NCBI RefSeq assembly: GCF_019733355.1
Contig: NZ_JAIHLQ010000053.1
Span: forward strand, 1-34,926
Direction of reading: 5' to 3'
DNA from: Pseudomonas baetica
GTDB taxonomy: Bacteria > Pseudomonadota > Gammaproteobacteria > Pseudomonadales > Pseudomonadaceae
Length of the DNA stretch: 34,926 nucleotides
Shown: positions 8,172-15,912 of the stretch, in pieces
Layout: each line of letters starts with the position of its first letter
How positions within the stretch are numbered: the stretch's first letter is position 1
Notes under the pieces: generated by a model
Databases searched by the model: none
What the model was told of the DNA's origin: nothing
What the model saw: the letters and a program-made list of their open reading frames with translations, nothing else
Made by a program: the position numbers and the translations under genes

Positions 8172-8564
8172 GACGTCCTCGAACCTGTGCGGTGAGTGAT
8201 TTCTTGTGCCTTCACTCTTGACCCGAGCGCCCACGGATTCAATGACCTCAGCGCTCAATACGCTTGACGCACACGCTCAGACGGACGGTCATCAGCCGCC
8301 GGGTGAACCGGTTCAGGTCGGCGAGTTGTCTAGCAAGCGGGCGGCAAAGAAGCTGGCAATAAGCCTCATGTCCTTTTTATCGAAAATGGTAGGAACTCCA
8401 TATGAAATGGATCTAAGCCAAGCGTGACGCGGGCCCTAATGTAAGACAGGTACGTCATGGTCGTCGGGTTTTGCCGGGGCAGGCGTTCTTAACAGGAAGT
8501 GCAGCGCTTGCCGTCATGGATATGCAGGCAAGCATCAGGAAATAACAATAAAGGCGGTCAAGCC
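8172..8564. other. Non-coding divergent region between thiolase and the small membrane peptide
   Basis: No gene is supported here. It must carry the minus-strand promoter of the thiolase operon and a plus-strand promoter for the peptide/cytochrome pair. The only clear symmetric element is TGAACCGGTTCA at 8304-8315, 133 bases upstream of the thiolase ATG. Confidence 0.4.
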
Positions 8565-8660
8565 ATGTTCAAACAACCGAAAGTTCGTCAAGCAGGACTC
8601 ATTCTTTTCGCCACGACGCTGTTGTTGATTTTGCCGAACCTGACCAAGGTCATCGGCTGA
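8565..8660 (+). CDS. Small membrane peptide (31 aa)
   Basis: The ATG at 8565 is preceded by AAGGCGG. It encodes a 31-residue peptide with a basic N-terminus (MFKQPKVRQ) and one hydrophobic helix (residues 10-26: AGLILFATTLLLILPNL), ending KVIG. It lies about 110 bases upstream of the cytochrome gene in the same direction, so it could be a small accessory subunit or simply a small membrane protein. No family is recognised. Its short length limits confidence. Confidence 0.5.
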   Translation: MFKQPKVRQAGLILFATTLLLILPNLTKVIG

Positions 8661-8701
8661 ACCCAAGCGGCAGGCGCGGCTTATTGCCACTAAAAACATG
8701 A

Positions 8702-8722
8702 CTGGCCCGCTACCCGGGCCAG
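8702..8722. other. GC-rich hairpin between the small peptide and the cytochrome
   Basis: CTGGCCCG and CGGGCCAG form an 8-bp stem with a 5-base loop. No T tract follows. It may attenuate or process the shared transcript. Confidence 0.45.
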
Positions 8723-8771
8723 CGTGTCTGTGCCAACCTTTGCGCATTCCCACAACATTGATGACGATCAT

Positions 8772-9578
8772 TTGAAAGCGCTTATTGTGTTCTTGCCGTT
8801 GCTGTTGAGCATGCCTCTGGCTGCGGCACAACTGGATCTGCGGCTTGGCGAAAACAGCCGTACCTGGCAGACCGAGGAGTTGCTCAAGCATCCTCAAGTG
8901 CGAACCCTCACGATCAAAAATGATGTGTCCTACAAGAAGGACATGACCTATCGCGCCGTGCCCATGGCTGCGTTGCTGACAGGGATCAAACCCGACGATC
9001 ACCTGCAAGCGGTGGCACTCGATGGGTTTGCCGCCGAACTGGCTGCTGCGCCATTGCTCAGCACCAAAGGCGCGCGGGCCTGGCTGGCGATCGAAGATCC
9101 GGCTCAGCCATGGCCACCTCTGTCCGAGGGCAAGCACAGCGCCGGGCCGTTCTATCTGGTGTGGACCGATCCACAAGCGGGAAATATCAGCCCGGAGCAA
9201 TGGCCGTTCGAAGTGGCAAGCATCAAGCGCATGGCACCAGTGGCCGAACGCTTCCCTGCCCTGCTGCCTGACCCTGCGCTGAAAGCCGATGATCCGGTGA
9301 ATCAGGGTTTTGCGCTGTTTCAGAAAAACTGTCTGGCATGCCACCGATTGAATGGTGCGGGAGATGCGCAGTTCGGGCCGGATCTGAATATTCCGTATAA
9401 CCCGACCGAGTATTTCGGGGCGGACTTCCTCAAGCGCTACATTCGTGACCCACAAAGTTTGCGTCAGTGGCCGCAGGCGAAGATGCCGGGGTTTTCTGCC
9501 GATGTGCTGCCGGATGGGGATTTGCAGATGTTGATCGGGTATTTGCAGCATATGGCTGGGCGCAAGGTTAAGCCCTGA
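8772..9578 (+). CDS. c-type cytochrome, periplasmic
   Basis: A periplasmic mono-haem cytochrome c of 268 residues from the TTG at 8772. I prefer that start because it gives a textbook signal peptide (KALIVFLPLLLSMPLAAAQ); the frame is open to a GTG at 8724 that would add 16 polar residues in front of it. A middle domain (about 20-160) resembles the oxidoreductase molybdopterin-binding fold of sulfite-oxidase-like proteins, but the cofactor-binding cysteine is not evident. The haem site is C187-x-x-C190-H191, with a likely distal Met in KMPGF. The electron partner is unknown. Confidence 0.82.
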   Translation: MKALIVFLPLLLSMPLAAAQLDLRLGENSRTWQTEELLKHPQVRTLTIKNDVSYKKDMTYRAVPMAALLTGIKPDDHLQAVALDGFAAELAAAPLLSTKGARAWLAIEDPAQPWPPLSEGKHSAGPFYLVWTDPQAGNISPEQWPFEVASIKRMAPVAERFPALLPDPALKADDPVNQGFALFQKNCLACHRLNGAGDAQFGPDLNIPYNPTEYFGADFLKRYIRDPQSLRQWPQAKMPGFSADVLPDGDLQMLIGYLQHMAGRKVKP

Positions 9579-9605
9579 GTTCTTGAGCCTTGGGTTGTTG
9601 GCTCT

Positions 9606-9690
9606 GACCTCTTCGCGAGCAAGCCCGCTCCCACAGGATCAATGCTGATTCAAAATCAACGCATAACCTGTGGGCTGGCTTACCAGCATT
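9606..9690. repeat. REP element pair with one degenerate arm
   Basis: The left arm TTCGCGAGCAAGCCCGCTCC is a canonical Pseudomonas REP core. The facing arm (CCTGTGGGCTGGCTTACCAGC) is recognisable but decayed. It lies between the convergent cytochrome and transglutaminase genes. Confidence 0.8.
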
Positions 9691-9706
9691 TGCGGCATCC
9701 CCAATC

Positions 9707-10516
9707 CTATTGCTGTTGCACGGAGATGACCGGCACCGGCGTCGGCGATACAAACACCTTCGCGTGCATCTGCTCACACCCACCACCACGGCGCATCCCG
9801 CGCACCGGGCAGGCATCCAGATAATCCAGACCCACCGCCAGCTTAAGATGTCGCTCAGGGCGCGCCAGTTGATTGGTCACGTCAAAGCTGTACCAGGCGT
9901 CATCCAGCCACGCCTCAGCCCAGGCATGGCTGGCCAGGTGCTCACAATCCTCGCTATACAGATAACCCGACACATACCGCGATGGGATTCCCAGGCTACG
10001 CGCGCAGGCCAGGAACGCGTGGGCATGATCCTGACAAACGCCTGAGCGGCCGGCGAACGCCTCGGCGGCGCTGGTATCCACTTCAGTGGAGCCCGGCGTG
10101 TACGTCATGTGCTGGTTCAAGCCGTGCATCAAATCGATCAGCGCCGTGCGGTCGCGGCGTTGCTTGCAGTTTTTTTCGGCGAACGCACGCAGCGCCTCAT
10201 CGGCCTCGGTCAGTCGAGTAAAACGCAGGAACGGTAACGCCGACTGGCTCTCGTGCTCTGCCTCACGCAACTCATCGATATCCACCTGGCCACGGGCGCC
10301 GATGATGATCGCTTCGTGCGGCTCGTCCATGGTCAACACATGCAGGATGTTGCCGAACGGATCGAGTTGCGCACGCACCGGGCGCGGCAGGTCGAGTTGC
10401 CAGCTCAATACGTGCTGACGCTCGCTGTCGTGGGGTGTCAGCCGCAGGTACTGGATGCTCGCCCGCACCTGATCTTCGTAGTGATAGGTGGTCTCGTGGC
10501 TAATGGAAAGTCTCAT
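9707..10516 (-). CDS. Transglutaminase-like cysteine protease family protein
   Basis: A 269-residue protein with an N-terminal bacterial transglutaminase-like beta domain (1-90, beginning with the typical MRLSISHETTYHYE) and a C-terminal papain-like catalytic core. The triad is C161 (SGVCQDHAH), H197 (ASHAWAEAW) and D212 (SFDVTNQ). Its start overlaps the stop of the alpha-E gene by ATGA, indicating translational coupling. With the ATP-grasp and alpha-E genes it forms a conserved three-gene set proposed from comparative genomics to make or process a peptide-like compound; the product is not known to me. Confidence 0.92.
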   Translation of the reverse strand: MRLSISHETTYHYEDQVRASIQYLRLTPHDSERQHVLSWQLDLPRPVRAQLDPFGNILHVLTMDEPHEAIIIGARGQVDIDELREAEHESQSALPFLRFTRLTEADEALRAFAEKNCKQRRDRTALIDLMHGLNQHMTYTPGSTEVDTSAAEAFAGRSGVCQDHAHAFLACARSLGIPSRYVSGYLYSEDCEHLASHAWAEAWLDDAWYSFDVTNQLARPERHLKLAVGLDYLDACPVRGMRRGGGCEQMHAKVFVSPTPVPVISVQQQ

Positions 10517-11463
10517 GCAGCCTCCAGGTAGGAACTGTGAATAGCGTTACCCAACTGGCGCACCAGCGGGATGAATTCGGTCAGCCAGGCGTGCAGGCCT
10601 TCCTCGAGGATTTCGCTGATGCCGGTGTAGCGCAGGCGTGCGTCCATTTCTGCGGCCAGCCGTTGTGCCGGCCGACCGTTGGCCCCGGGCAACTGCGCGA
10701 GAATCTGGTCGATCTCTTCGGTGCAGGCGCGCAATGAACGCGGCACATCCGCGCGCAACAGCAGCAACTCGGCGACATGCCTCGCCCCCGGCGCATCGCG
10801 ATAGATTTCGGTGTAGGCCTCAAACGACGACAAAGCCCTGAGCAAAGCACTCCACTGATAGTAGGCGTGAGCAGTGCCGTCACTGACCGCTTCGGCCTGA
10901 TCACCCGCCATTTCGTAGCGGGCATCGAGCAGGCGCAAGGTGTTGTCCGCTCGCTCGATAAAGGTCCCCAAGCGAATGAAGCGAAACGCATCGTTGCGCA
11001 TGATCGTGCCGTAGGACGCCCCACGGAACAGGTGCGAACGCTCCTTGATCCATTCGCAGAAACGGCTCATGCCATAACGGCTCAGCCCCTGTTCGGCGAT
11101 CCCGCGAATCTCCAGCCAAGTGGCGTTGATGTTTTCCCACATGTCTGCGGTGATTCGCCCACGCACCGCGTGAGCGCTGGCCCGCGCCGCGCCCAGGCAG
11201 CTGTAGATGCTTGCCGGATTGGCGGCATCGAGGGCGAAAAAGTGCAGCAGTCGTTCGGCATGCAGCGCGCCGTGACGCTCCAGATAATCGTCGAGGGTGC
11301 CGGTGATCAACAGCGGCATGGCCAGTTCGTGCAGACCATCGCCGCGGCCGTCTTGCGGCATCAGCGACAGCGAATAACTGATATCGAGCATCCGTGCGAG
11401 GTTTTCCGCTCGCTCCAGGTAACGCGACATCCAATACAGATCCGAGGCAGTTCTACTTAACAT
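10513..11463 (-). CDS. Alpha-E domain-containing protein
   Basis: This 316-residue, mostly helical cytosolic protein of the alpha-E superfamily begins MLSRTASDLYWMSRYLERAENLARMLD in pieces typical of the family (SRTASDLYWM, RYLERAEN). It has a conserved second segment RFIRLGTFIERADNTLRLLDARY near residues 155-177. No catalytic activity has been assigned to the family with confidence. It sits 12 bases downstream of the ATP-grasp gene and overlaps the transglutaminase gene by 4 bases, so the three are one transcription unit. Confidence 0.92.
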   Translation of the reverse strand: MLSRTASDLYWMSRYLERAENLARMLDISYSLSLMPQDGRGDGLHELAMPLLITGTLDDYLERHGALHAERLLHFFALDAANPASIYSCLGAARASAHAVRGRITADMWENINATWLEIRGIAEQGLSRYGMSRFCEWIKERSHLFRGASYGTIMRNDAFRFIRLGTFIERADNTLRLLDARYEMAGDQAEAVSDGTAHAYYQWSALLRALSSFEAYTEIYRDAPGARHVAELLLLRADVPRSLRACTEEIDQILAQLPGANGRPAQRLAAEMDARLRYTGISEILEEGLHAWLTEFIPLVRQLGNAIHSSYLEAA

Positions 11464-11475
11464 GGCAAGCTTCCT

Positions 11476-12885
11476 TCAATCCTCGACCACCCAGGTGTCC
11501 TTGGTTCCGCCGCCCTGGGAGGAATTCACCACCAGAGAGCCTTCACGCAGGGCGACACGGGTCAAACCGCCTGGCACAACCCGCGTTTCGCGACCGGACA
11601 AGACAAACGGACGCAGGTCGATATGGCGTGGCGCAATGCCGTTTTCGACAAAGGTCGGACAGGTCGACAGCGACAACGTTGGTTGCGCGATGTACGCGTG
11701 GGGCTTGGCTTTGATCCGCTCGCGGAACGCATCGATTTCCGCCGTCGTCGCTGCCGGCCCCACCAGCATCCCGTAACCGCCCGAGCCTTGGGTTTCCTTG
11801 ACCACCAGATCCGGAAGATTGGCCAGCACATGGGAAAGTTCAGACGGATTGCGACATTGCCAGGTCGGCACATTCTTCAGGATCGGTTCTTCATCGAGGT
11901 AGAAACGGATCATGTCGGTCACGAACGGATACACCGACTTGTCATCGGCCACACCGGTGCCAATGGCGTTGGCGAGCACCACGTTGCCGGAGCGATAGGA
12001 CGACAGCAGCCCCGGCACACCCAGCATCGAATCCGGATTGAACGCCAGCGGATCAAGGAACGCGTCGTCGAGACGGCGGTAGATCACGTCGACCGCTTTC
12101 GGGCCGTCGGTGGTGCGCATGAAGACTTTGTCGTCACGCACAAACAGATCGGCGCCCTCCACCAGTTCAACGCCCATTTCCCGCGCCAGAAAAGCATGCT
12201 CGAAGAATGCACTGTTGAAGCGCCCCGGCGTCAACACCACCACACTCGGGTCATCAATCGGGCTTGAGCTTTTCAGGGTGTCGAGCAACAGGTTCGGGTA
12301 GTGGTCGATCGGCGCGATGCGCTGCGCGGCGAACAACTCCGGGAACAAGCGCATCATCATCTTGCGGTCTTCGAGCATGTAGCTCACGCCGCTCGGTGTG
12401 CGCAGGTTGTCTTCGAGCACGTAATAGGTGCCGTCGCCGTCGCGCACCAGATCGACACCAGAGATGTGCGAATAAATATCGCGGTGCAGATCCAGCCCTT
12501 GCATCGCCAACTGATATTGCTCGTTGGCCAGCACCTGCTCGGCGGGAATGATCCCGGCCTTGATGATGCGCTGCTCGTGGTAAAGGTCGGCGAGGAACAT
12601 GTTCAATGCCTTGACCCGCTGGATGCAGCCGCGCTCGACGATCCGCCATTCGCTGGCGGGGATGCTGCGCGGAATGGTATCGAAAGGAATCAGGCGCTCT
12701 GTGCCCTGCTCGTCCCCGTAGAGCGTGAAGGTAATCCCGGCACGATGGAACAGCAGATCGGCCTCGCGTCGCCGTTGGGCCAGCAGCTCGTCAGGCGTGT
12801 CGGCCAACCACCGGGCAAACTCCCGGTAATGCGGGCGAACCTGGCCGCCGGCATCGTACATCTCATCAAAATAGGTGCGGATCAT
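11476..12885 (-). CDS. Circularly permuted ATP-grasp type 2 protein
   Basis: A 469-residue ATP-grasp enzyme expected to form amide bonds (carboxylate-amine ligation) with ATP. Characteristic segments are YHEQRIIKAGIIP near 110, the nucleotide-binding stretch LVVKETQGSGGYGMLVG near 365-380 and the C-terminal SSQGGGTKDTWV. The ATG at 12885 follows AAGGAG with a 7-base spacer; the frame is open 30 codons further upstream but without a ribosome site. It is the first gene of the three-gene operon. Confidence 0.93.
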   Translation of the reverse strand: MIRTYFDEMYDAGGQVRPHYREFARWLADTPDELLAQRRREADLLFHRAGITFTLYGDEQGTERLIPFDTIPRSIPASEWRIVERGCIQRVKALNMFLADLYHEQRIIKAGIIPAEQVLANEQYQLAMQGLDLHRDIYSHISGVDLVRDGDGTYYVLEDNLRTPSGVSYMLEDRKMMMRLFPELFAAQRIAPIDHYPNLLLDTLKSSSPIDDPSVVVLTPGRFNSAFFEHAFLAREMGVELVEGADLFVRDDKVFMRTTDGPKAVDVIYRRLDDAFLDPLAFNPDSMLGVPGLLSSYRSGNVVLANAIGTGVADDKSVYPFVTDMIRFYLDEEPILKNVPTWQCRNPSELSHVLANLPDLVVKETQGSGGYGMLVGPAATTAEIDAFRERIKAKPHAYIAQPTLSLSTCPTFVENGIAPRHIDLRPFVLSGRETRVVPGGLTRVALREGSLVVNSSQGGGTKDTWVVED

Positions 12886-13080
12886 GCCGTACTCCTTGTC
12901 ACCCGGACATACAGGCCTTCGCAAGGCCCGTGCCATCGGCATAAACGCTTTGATTTCAATCAGTTGGATATTCACGCCGCAGGCGCCGCACCATTCCTGT
13001 GCAACAAATGCCCCAACCTGATTGCCCCCGCCTCATTGCGACGCAGTGTTGTCGTCTATCACCAGCATAGTCAGAGTTGA

Positions 13081-13258
13081 TTTCACTGCTCGGCGTGGGC
13101 GGCGGATAATCCGCGCATCCGCTGAAAAAGCTGCCACGCGCAGGTCTTCAGCTCAATTGATCCGGCCTGCCAGTGCAGCCCTTAAAGCCTTGGCCCTGAA
13201 CGGTTTCATCGATTTATCGGTCTTCCCTTTTAGCCACCCTCTGCGGTGGCTTTTTTTT
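13081..13258 (+). ncRNA. Candidate intergenic small RNA (5' end unknown)
   Basis: The main support is an orphan, textbook intrinsic terminator at 13232-13258. Upstream, the plus strand contains a perfect hairpin (13102-13114) and a stretch without a plausible reading frame. The 5' end is a guess because I could not place a convincing promoter. I do not recognise it as RsmX/Y/Z, CrcZ or RgsA. Confidence 0.3.
13232..13258 (+). terminator. Orphan rho-independent terminator on the plus strand
   Basis: AGCCACC and GGTGGCT with a 6-base loop, ending in eight T residues. Confidence 0.85.
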
Positions 13259-13299
13259 GCGTGCGTGAAACGTTTTGAAAGCAAAAGAGATCCATAAAC

Positions 13300-13328
13300 G
13301 AAAACGGCCAACCCGAAGGTCAGCCGTT
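13300..13328 (-). terminator. Terminator of the RraB-like gene
   Basis: On the minus strand ACGGCTGACC pairs with GGTTGGCCGT (two G-T pairs) around TTC, followed by TTTTCG. It lies 23 bases past the stop. Confidence 0.75.
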
Positions 13329-13350
13329 GCTCAACAAAAAACACCAGAGA

Positions 13351-13698
13351 TCAGTTCAAACGGTAGCGGTTGCGTACCTCCTGCTTGACGCCCCAGCCCT
13401 CGATGATGCCACCCAGCGGTTCGACCACGGCGGAGAAGCCCTGCTCGAAATCGCCAATATCGTCATAAGTCGCGTACATCACTTTGCTTAATTCCAGAGA
13501 CCAGGCGCCGTCGTCGCGCGCACTGACCTGGGCATTGATGGATTCACCGCGAAACTTGCCTGCCGCCCTGCGCGCCCGCTCCTCGTCCGGGAAAATGGCG
13601 TAGAACTCGATGGGATGGAATCGGGAAAAATCGAAACCGCCTTCTTTCATGCGGCGCAACACGTTGCTGCTGATGTCTTCTTGATAGGCTGTGCTCAT
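13351..13698 (-). CDS. Ribonuclease E inhibitor RraB family protein
   Basis: A 115-residue acidic cytosolic protein. The central pattern HPIEFYAIFPDEERARRAA, followed by VSARDDGAWSLELSKVMYATYDDIGDFEQ, matches the RraB-like fold (small alpha/beta with many acidic residues), known in E. coli to bind RNase E and modulate mRNA decay. The start at 13698 is chosen for its GAGGGGG ribosome site; the frame upstream to 13809 lacks one. It has its own terminator. Assignment is from remembered family pattern, so function as an RNase E regulator is probable rather than certain. Confidence 0.7.
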   Translation of the reverse strand: MSTAYQEDISSNVLRRMKEGGFDFSRFHPIEFYAIFPDEERARRAAGKFRGESINAQVSARDDGAWSLELSKVMYATYDDIGDFEQGFSAVVEPLGGIIEGWGVKQEVRNRYRLN

Positions 13699-13906
13699 GA
13701 ATCGTCCCCCTCGGATGATGGATAGACTTTCCGTATTCCCGCCCCGGGCCTTGGGCCTAAGTACTTCGGCAAACTGGTTGCACGCGGGAAACAAGCATGT
13801 AGCTGACAAGACCAGACCTTAGCGATCCGTTCGCTGATCTCGCTTGCAGAGTAGCCCCAAGATAGAGCTGCTGCCAAGGCCTGGTGTGATAAGTGATGGA
13901 AGAATT

Positions 13907-14140
13907 TCAGATGGGGGTGATGCTGCGGATTTCGATGCTGTTCTGGGTTTTCAGACTTTTGACACCCGCATCGGCGGTGCGGCCTTCCAGATCGTTCAAA
14001 TCCAGTGCGGCGGCAACAGGCAGGAGCCGTTGCTTGATCAGTCGAGCGGCCTCATCGTCGCTGGGACATTCGGCGCGCTCGAAGACCTCAACAACAGTTT
14101 CACCATGATCGTCCACGAAAGTGATTTTCCACTTTTGCAT
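13907..14140 (-). CDS. Hypothetical protein (77 aa)
   Basis: The ATG at 14140 follows an excellent GAGGAGG site. The sequence opens MQKWKITFVDDHGETVVEVFE, two beta strands, then a helix with DDEAARLIKQRLLPVAAALD and a C-terminal strand. There are no cysteines except C26 and no membrane segment. It looks like a small alpha/beta cytosolic protein widespread in Pseudomonas, with no function I can name. Confidence 0.75.
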   Translation of the reverse strand: MQKWKITFVDDHGETVVEVFERAECPSDDEAARLIKQRLLPVAAALDLNDLEGRTADAGVKSLKTQNSIEIRSITPI

Positions 14141-14416
14141 CGGTGCCTCCTCGATCAAACCCGCAAATGGGCTTACCTCTATCTCGACTTTTGGTCAGAT
14201 TGATCGTTCAAAAGGATTGCATCGGGCGAACATGAAAAAAAAGACACCCAATGCGCAAGCGGGCTTTTGTGGCAAGGGGATTTATTCCCGATCGGCTGAG
14301 AAGCAGTCGTAGATCACGGGGTTTTCTGTCAGACCGCGCCCACCGGTTCAAGGGACGCTTCGCGCCCCATCGGCTTAACACAACCTCACAAGTTCTGCGT
14401 TGTTCGCGAGAATGGT

Positions 14417-14608
14417 TCAGATCCGCACATTCCCCCGTGGCCCGGCAATCGCCCAGATGATCAGGCCCAGCACCGGCAGAAGGACGATCAGCAGCACCCA
14501 GAGGACTTTCATCCCGGTCTCGGCGCCGCTTTTCAGTACGTTGATGATGGCCCAGATATCGAGGGCAAGAATGATCAGACCGATCAGACCGTTAAACGTC
14601 GAACCCAT
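14417..14608 (-). CDS. Small membrane protein with PLD-nuclease N-terminal (PLDc_N) pattern
   Basis: A 63-residue protein with two hydrophobic helices (about 8-25 and 34-55) and the pattern KVLWVLLIVLLPVLGLIIW ending in AGPRG, characteristic of the PLDc_N / phospholipase D nuclease N-terminal superfamily of small inner-membrane proteins. The start at 14608 follows TGGAGCG; an upstream ATG at 14632 lacks a ribosome site. Molecular function is unknown. Confidence 0.82.
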   Translation of the reverse strand: MGSTFNGLIGLIILALDIWAIINVLKSGAETGMKVLWVLLIVLLPVLGLIIWAIAGPRGNVRI

Positions 14609-14679
14609 GGTGTCGCTCCAAAATAGTGGCATGCACTTTTAGGATAGACGGTCGCGCGAAGGGTTCCCTTTTATTGCCC

Positions 14680-15210
14680 TCAGACGTGAACAGCGACCTT
14701 CAAGGCCTCCAGCGATGGCGCAGCGGCGATGCCGACTTCGGCGCACAACGCCAGCACCCGTGGCACGTCGTTGCCGTAAACCAGTACGACTTGCAATTCG
14801 TCGTCGAGCAACTGACTGAAGTTCATCAGCGTGTAACCGCCGTTTTCCTTGTTCAGGCTGCTCATCTGCACCTGAATGCGATTGAGCGCGGTCAGTGCTT
14901 CGGTCTTGGCCAGTTGCTTGGGCTTGAGGTTGAAATCGACTCCCGGACCGAACGAGGCAACGATCTGCGCGAACAGATCGACGTAGGTGTCGGCCTGGAA
15001 CAGCACGGTTTCCGGCAGGCTGCCGACCACCACCCACTCGCCCAACGTGATCGGGAAAGTATCGTCGTAGTTGATGTCCGGGTTGGCCGTCAGGAAAGCA
15101 CCGGCATCGGCGTAGGCCTGTGCGGCCTCGTCGGCCACTTTCAGGATCTCGTCCTCGCCCATGCAGCCGGAGCTGATTTTGCTGATGAGTTCGACGAGTG
15201 CGGCTTTCAT
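14680..15210 (-). CDS. Hypothetical cytosolic protein (176 aa)
   Basis: I do not recognise the family. From the ATG at 15210 the protein is acidic and soluble, with helical N-terminus (MKAALVELISKISSGCMGEDEILKVADEAAQAY in parts) and mixed alpha/beta remainder. It contains the segment LDDELQVVLVYGNDVPRVLALCAEVGIAAAPSLEALKV at the C-terminus. It sits 86 bases downstream of the ankyrin gene on the same strand, so the two may be co-transcribed. Confidence 0.75.
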   Translation of the reverse strand: MKAALVELISKISSGCMGEDEILKVADEAAQAYADAGAFLTANPDINYDDTFPITLGEWVVVGSLPETVLFQADTYVDLFAQIVASFGPGVDFNLKPKQLAKTEALTALNRIQVQMSSLNKENGGYTLMNFSQLLDDELQVVLVYGNDVPRVLALCAEVGIAAAPSLEALKVAVHV

Positions 15211-15296
15211 GAGGGCAGATCCTGTGGCGAAGGTGAATTTCGAGGGCGCGAAGGATAGCGCATTCTCTCCCTCGCCACAGTTCAACAGAGTTGATT

Positions 15297-15815
15297 TCAG
15301 CTCAACAGTTTTTCCAGCTGCGCGGTGGTGTCGACCGCGCCCATGGTGCGAGCCGCGTCCAGCGCAGTCACGCCGTTAGCGTCCTTGGCTTGCGGATCGG
15401 CGCCTTTGCTGATCAGGTAATCGACGATTTCAACGCGGTTGAACATCGCCGCCATCATCAACGCGGTACGACCGTCGAACGACGAACCTTCGATCTCGGC
15501 GCCCGCTTCTACCAGTGCCTTGACCACAGCCAGATCACCTTTGAACGCTGCGCCGGCGATGGGGCTCTGGCCGTTGCCATTGCGCATCTCCGGATCAGCC
15601 TTGTGTTTAAGCAGCACCTGTACCGCATCCACATGGCCGTAGTAACTGGCCAACATCAGCAACGTGTCGCCCTTGGTGTTTTTCAGGTTCACCGGCAGGC
15701 CGGCGCTGATCAGTCGATCCAGCATCACTGCATCACCGTCGCGCGCCTTGTTGAAAACCTGCTCGGTGAATTCGGCAGCCTCTTCAGGGGTCATCTGGCG
15801 GCTTTGGTCGGACAT
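15297..15815 (-). CDS. Ankyrin repeat protein (172 aa)
   Basis: There are four to five ankyrin repeats between about residues 20 and 165: repeated patterns such as GDTLLMLASYYGHVDAVQVLL, GQSPIAGAAFKGDLAVVKALV and GRTALMMAAMFNRVEIVDYLI, each a helix-loop-helix scaffold for protein binding. There is no signal peptide, so it is probably cytosolic, unlike periplasmic AnkB. The partner is unknown; the neighbouring hypothetical gene just downstream is the natural candidate. Confidence 0.92.
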   Translation of the reverse strand: MSDQSRQMTPEEAAEFTEQVFNKARDGDAVMLDRLISAGLPVNLKNTKGDTLLMLASYYGHVDAVQVLLKHKADPEMRNGNGQSPIAGAAFKGDLAVVKALVEAGAEIEGSSFDGRTALMMAAMFNRVEIVDYLISKGADPQAKDANGVTALDAARTMGAVDTTAQLEKLLS

Positions 15816-15912
15816 GGGGCAACTCCACTTTCGGTTAATCGCAAAGCCGACAGTTTCCCGAGCGAGGCGATAGCTGTCACCCCCTTTTTCTCAAGATCGG
15901 CTATAGCCAGAA

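Larger units (their letters stand above)
12886..13300. other. Long intergenic region upstream of the ATP-grasp operon
   Basis: No protein gene is supported. It carries the minus-strand promoter region of the ATP-grasp operon, a perfect dyad GCGGAT-A-ATCCGC at 13102-13114, and a strong plus-strand terminator at 13232-13258 with no plus-strand gene in front of it. Confidence 0.5.

Noticed and set aside
8535..9551. 338-codon minus-strand ORF opposite the cytochrome
   Set aside because: It is antisense to a protein with a clear signal peptide and haem motif; it is a shadow frame.
13153..13344. 63-codon minus-strand ORF downstream of the RraB-like gene
   Set aside because: It contains the RraB-like terminator and the orphan plus-strand terminator; not plausible as coding.
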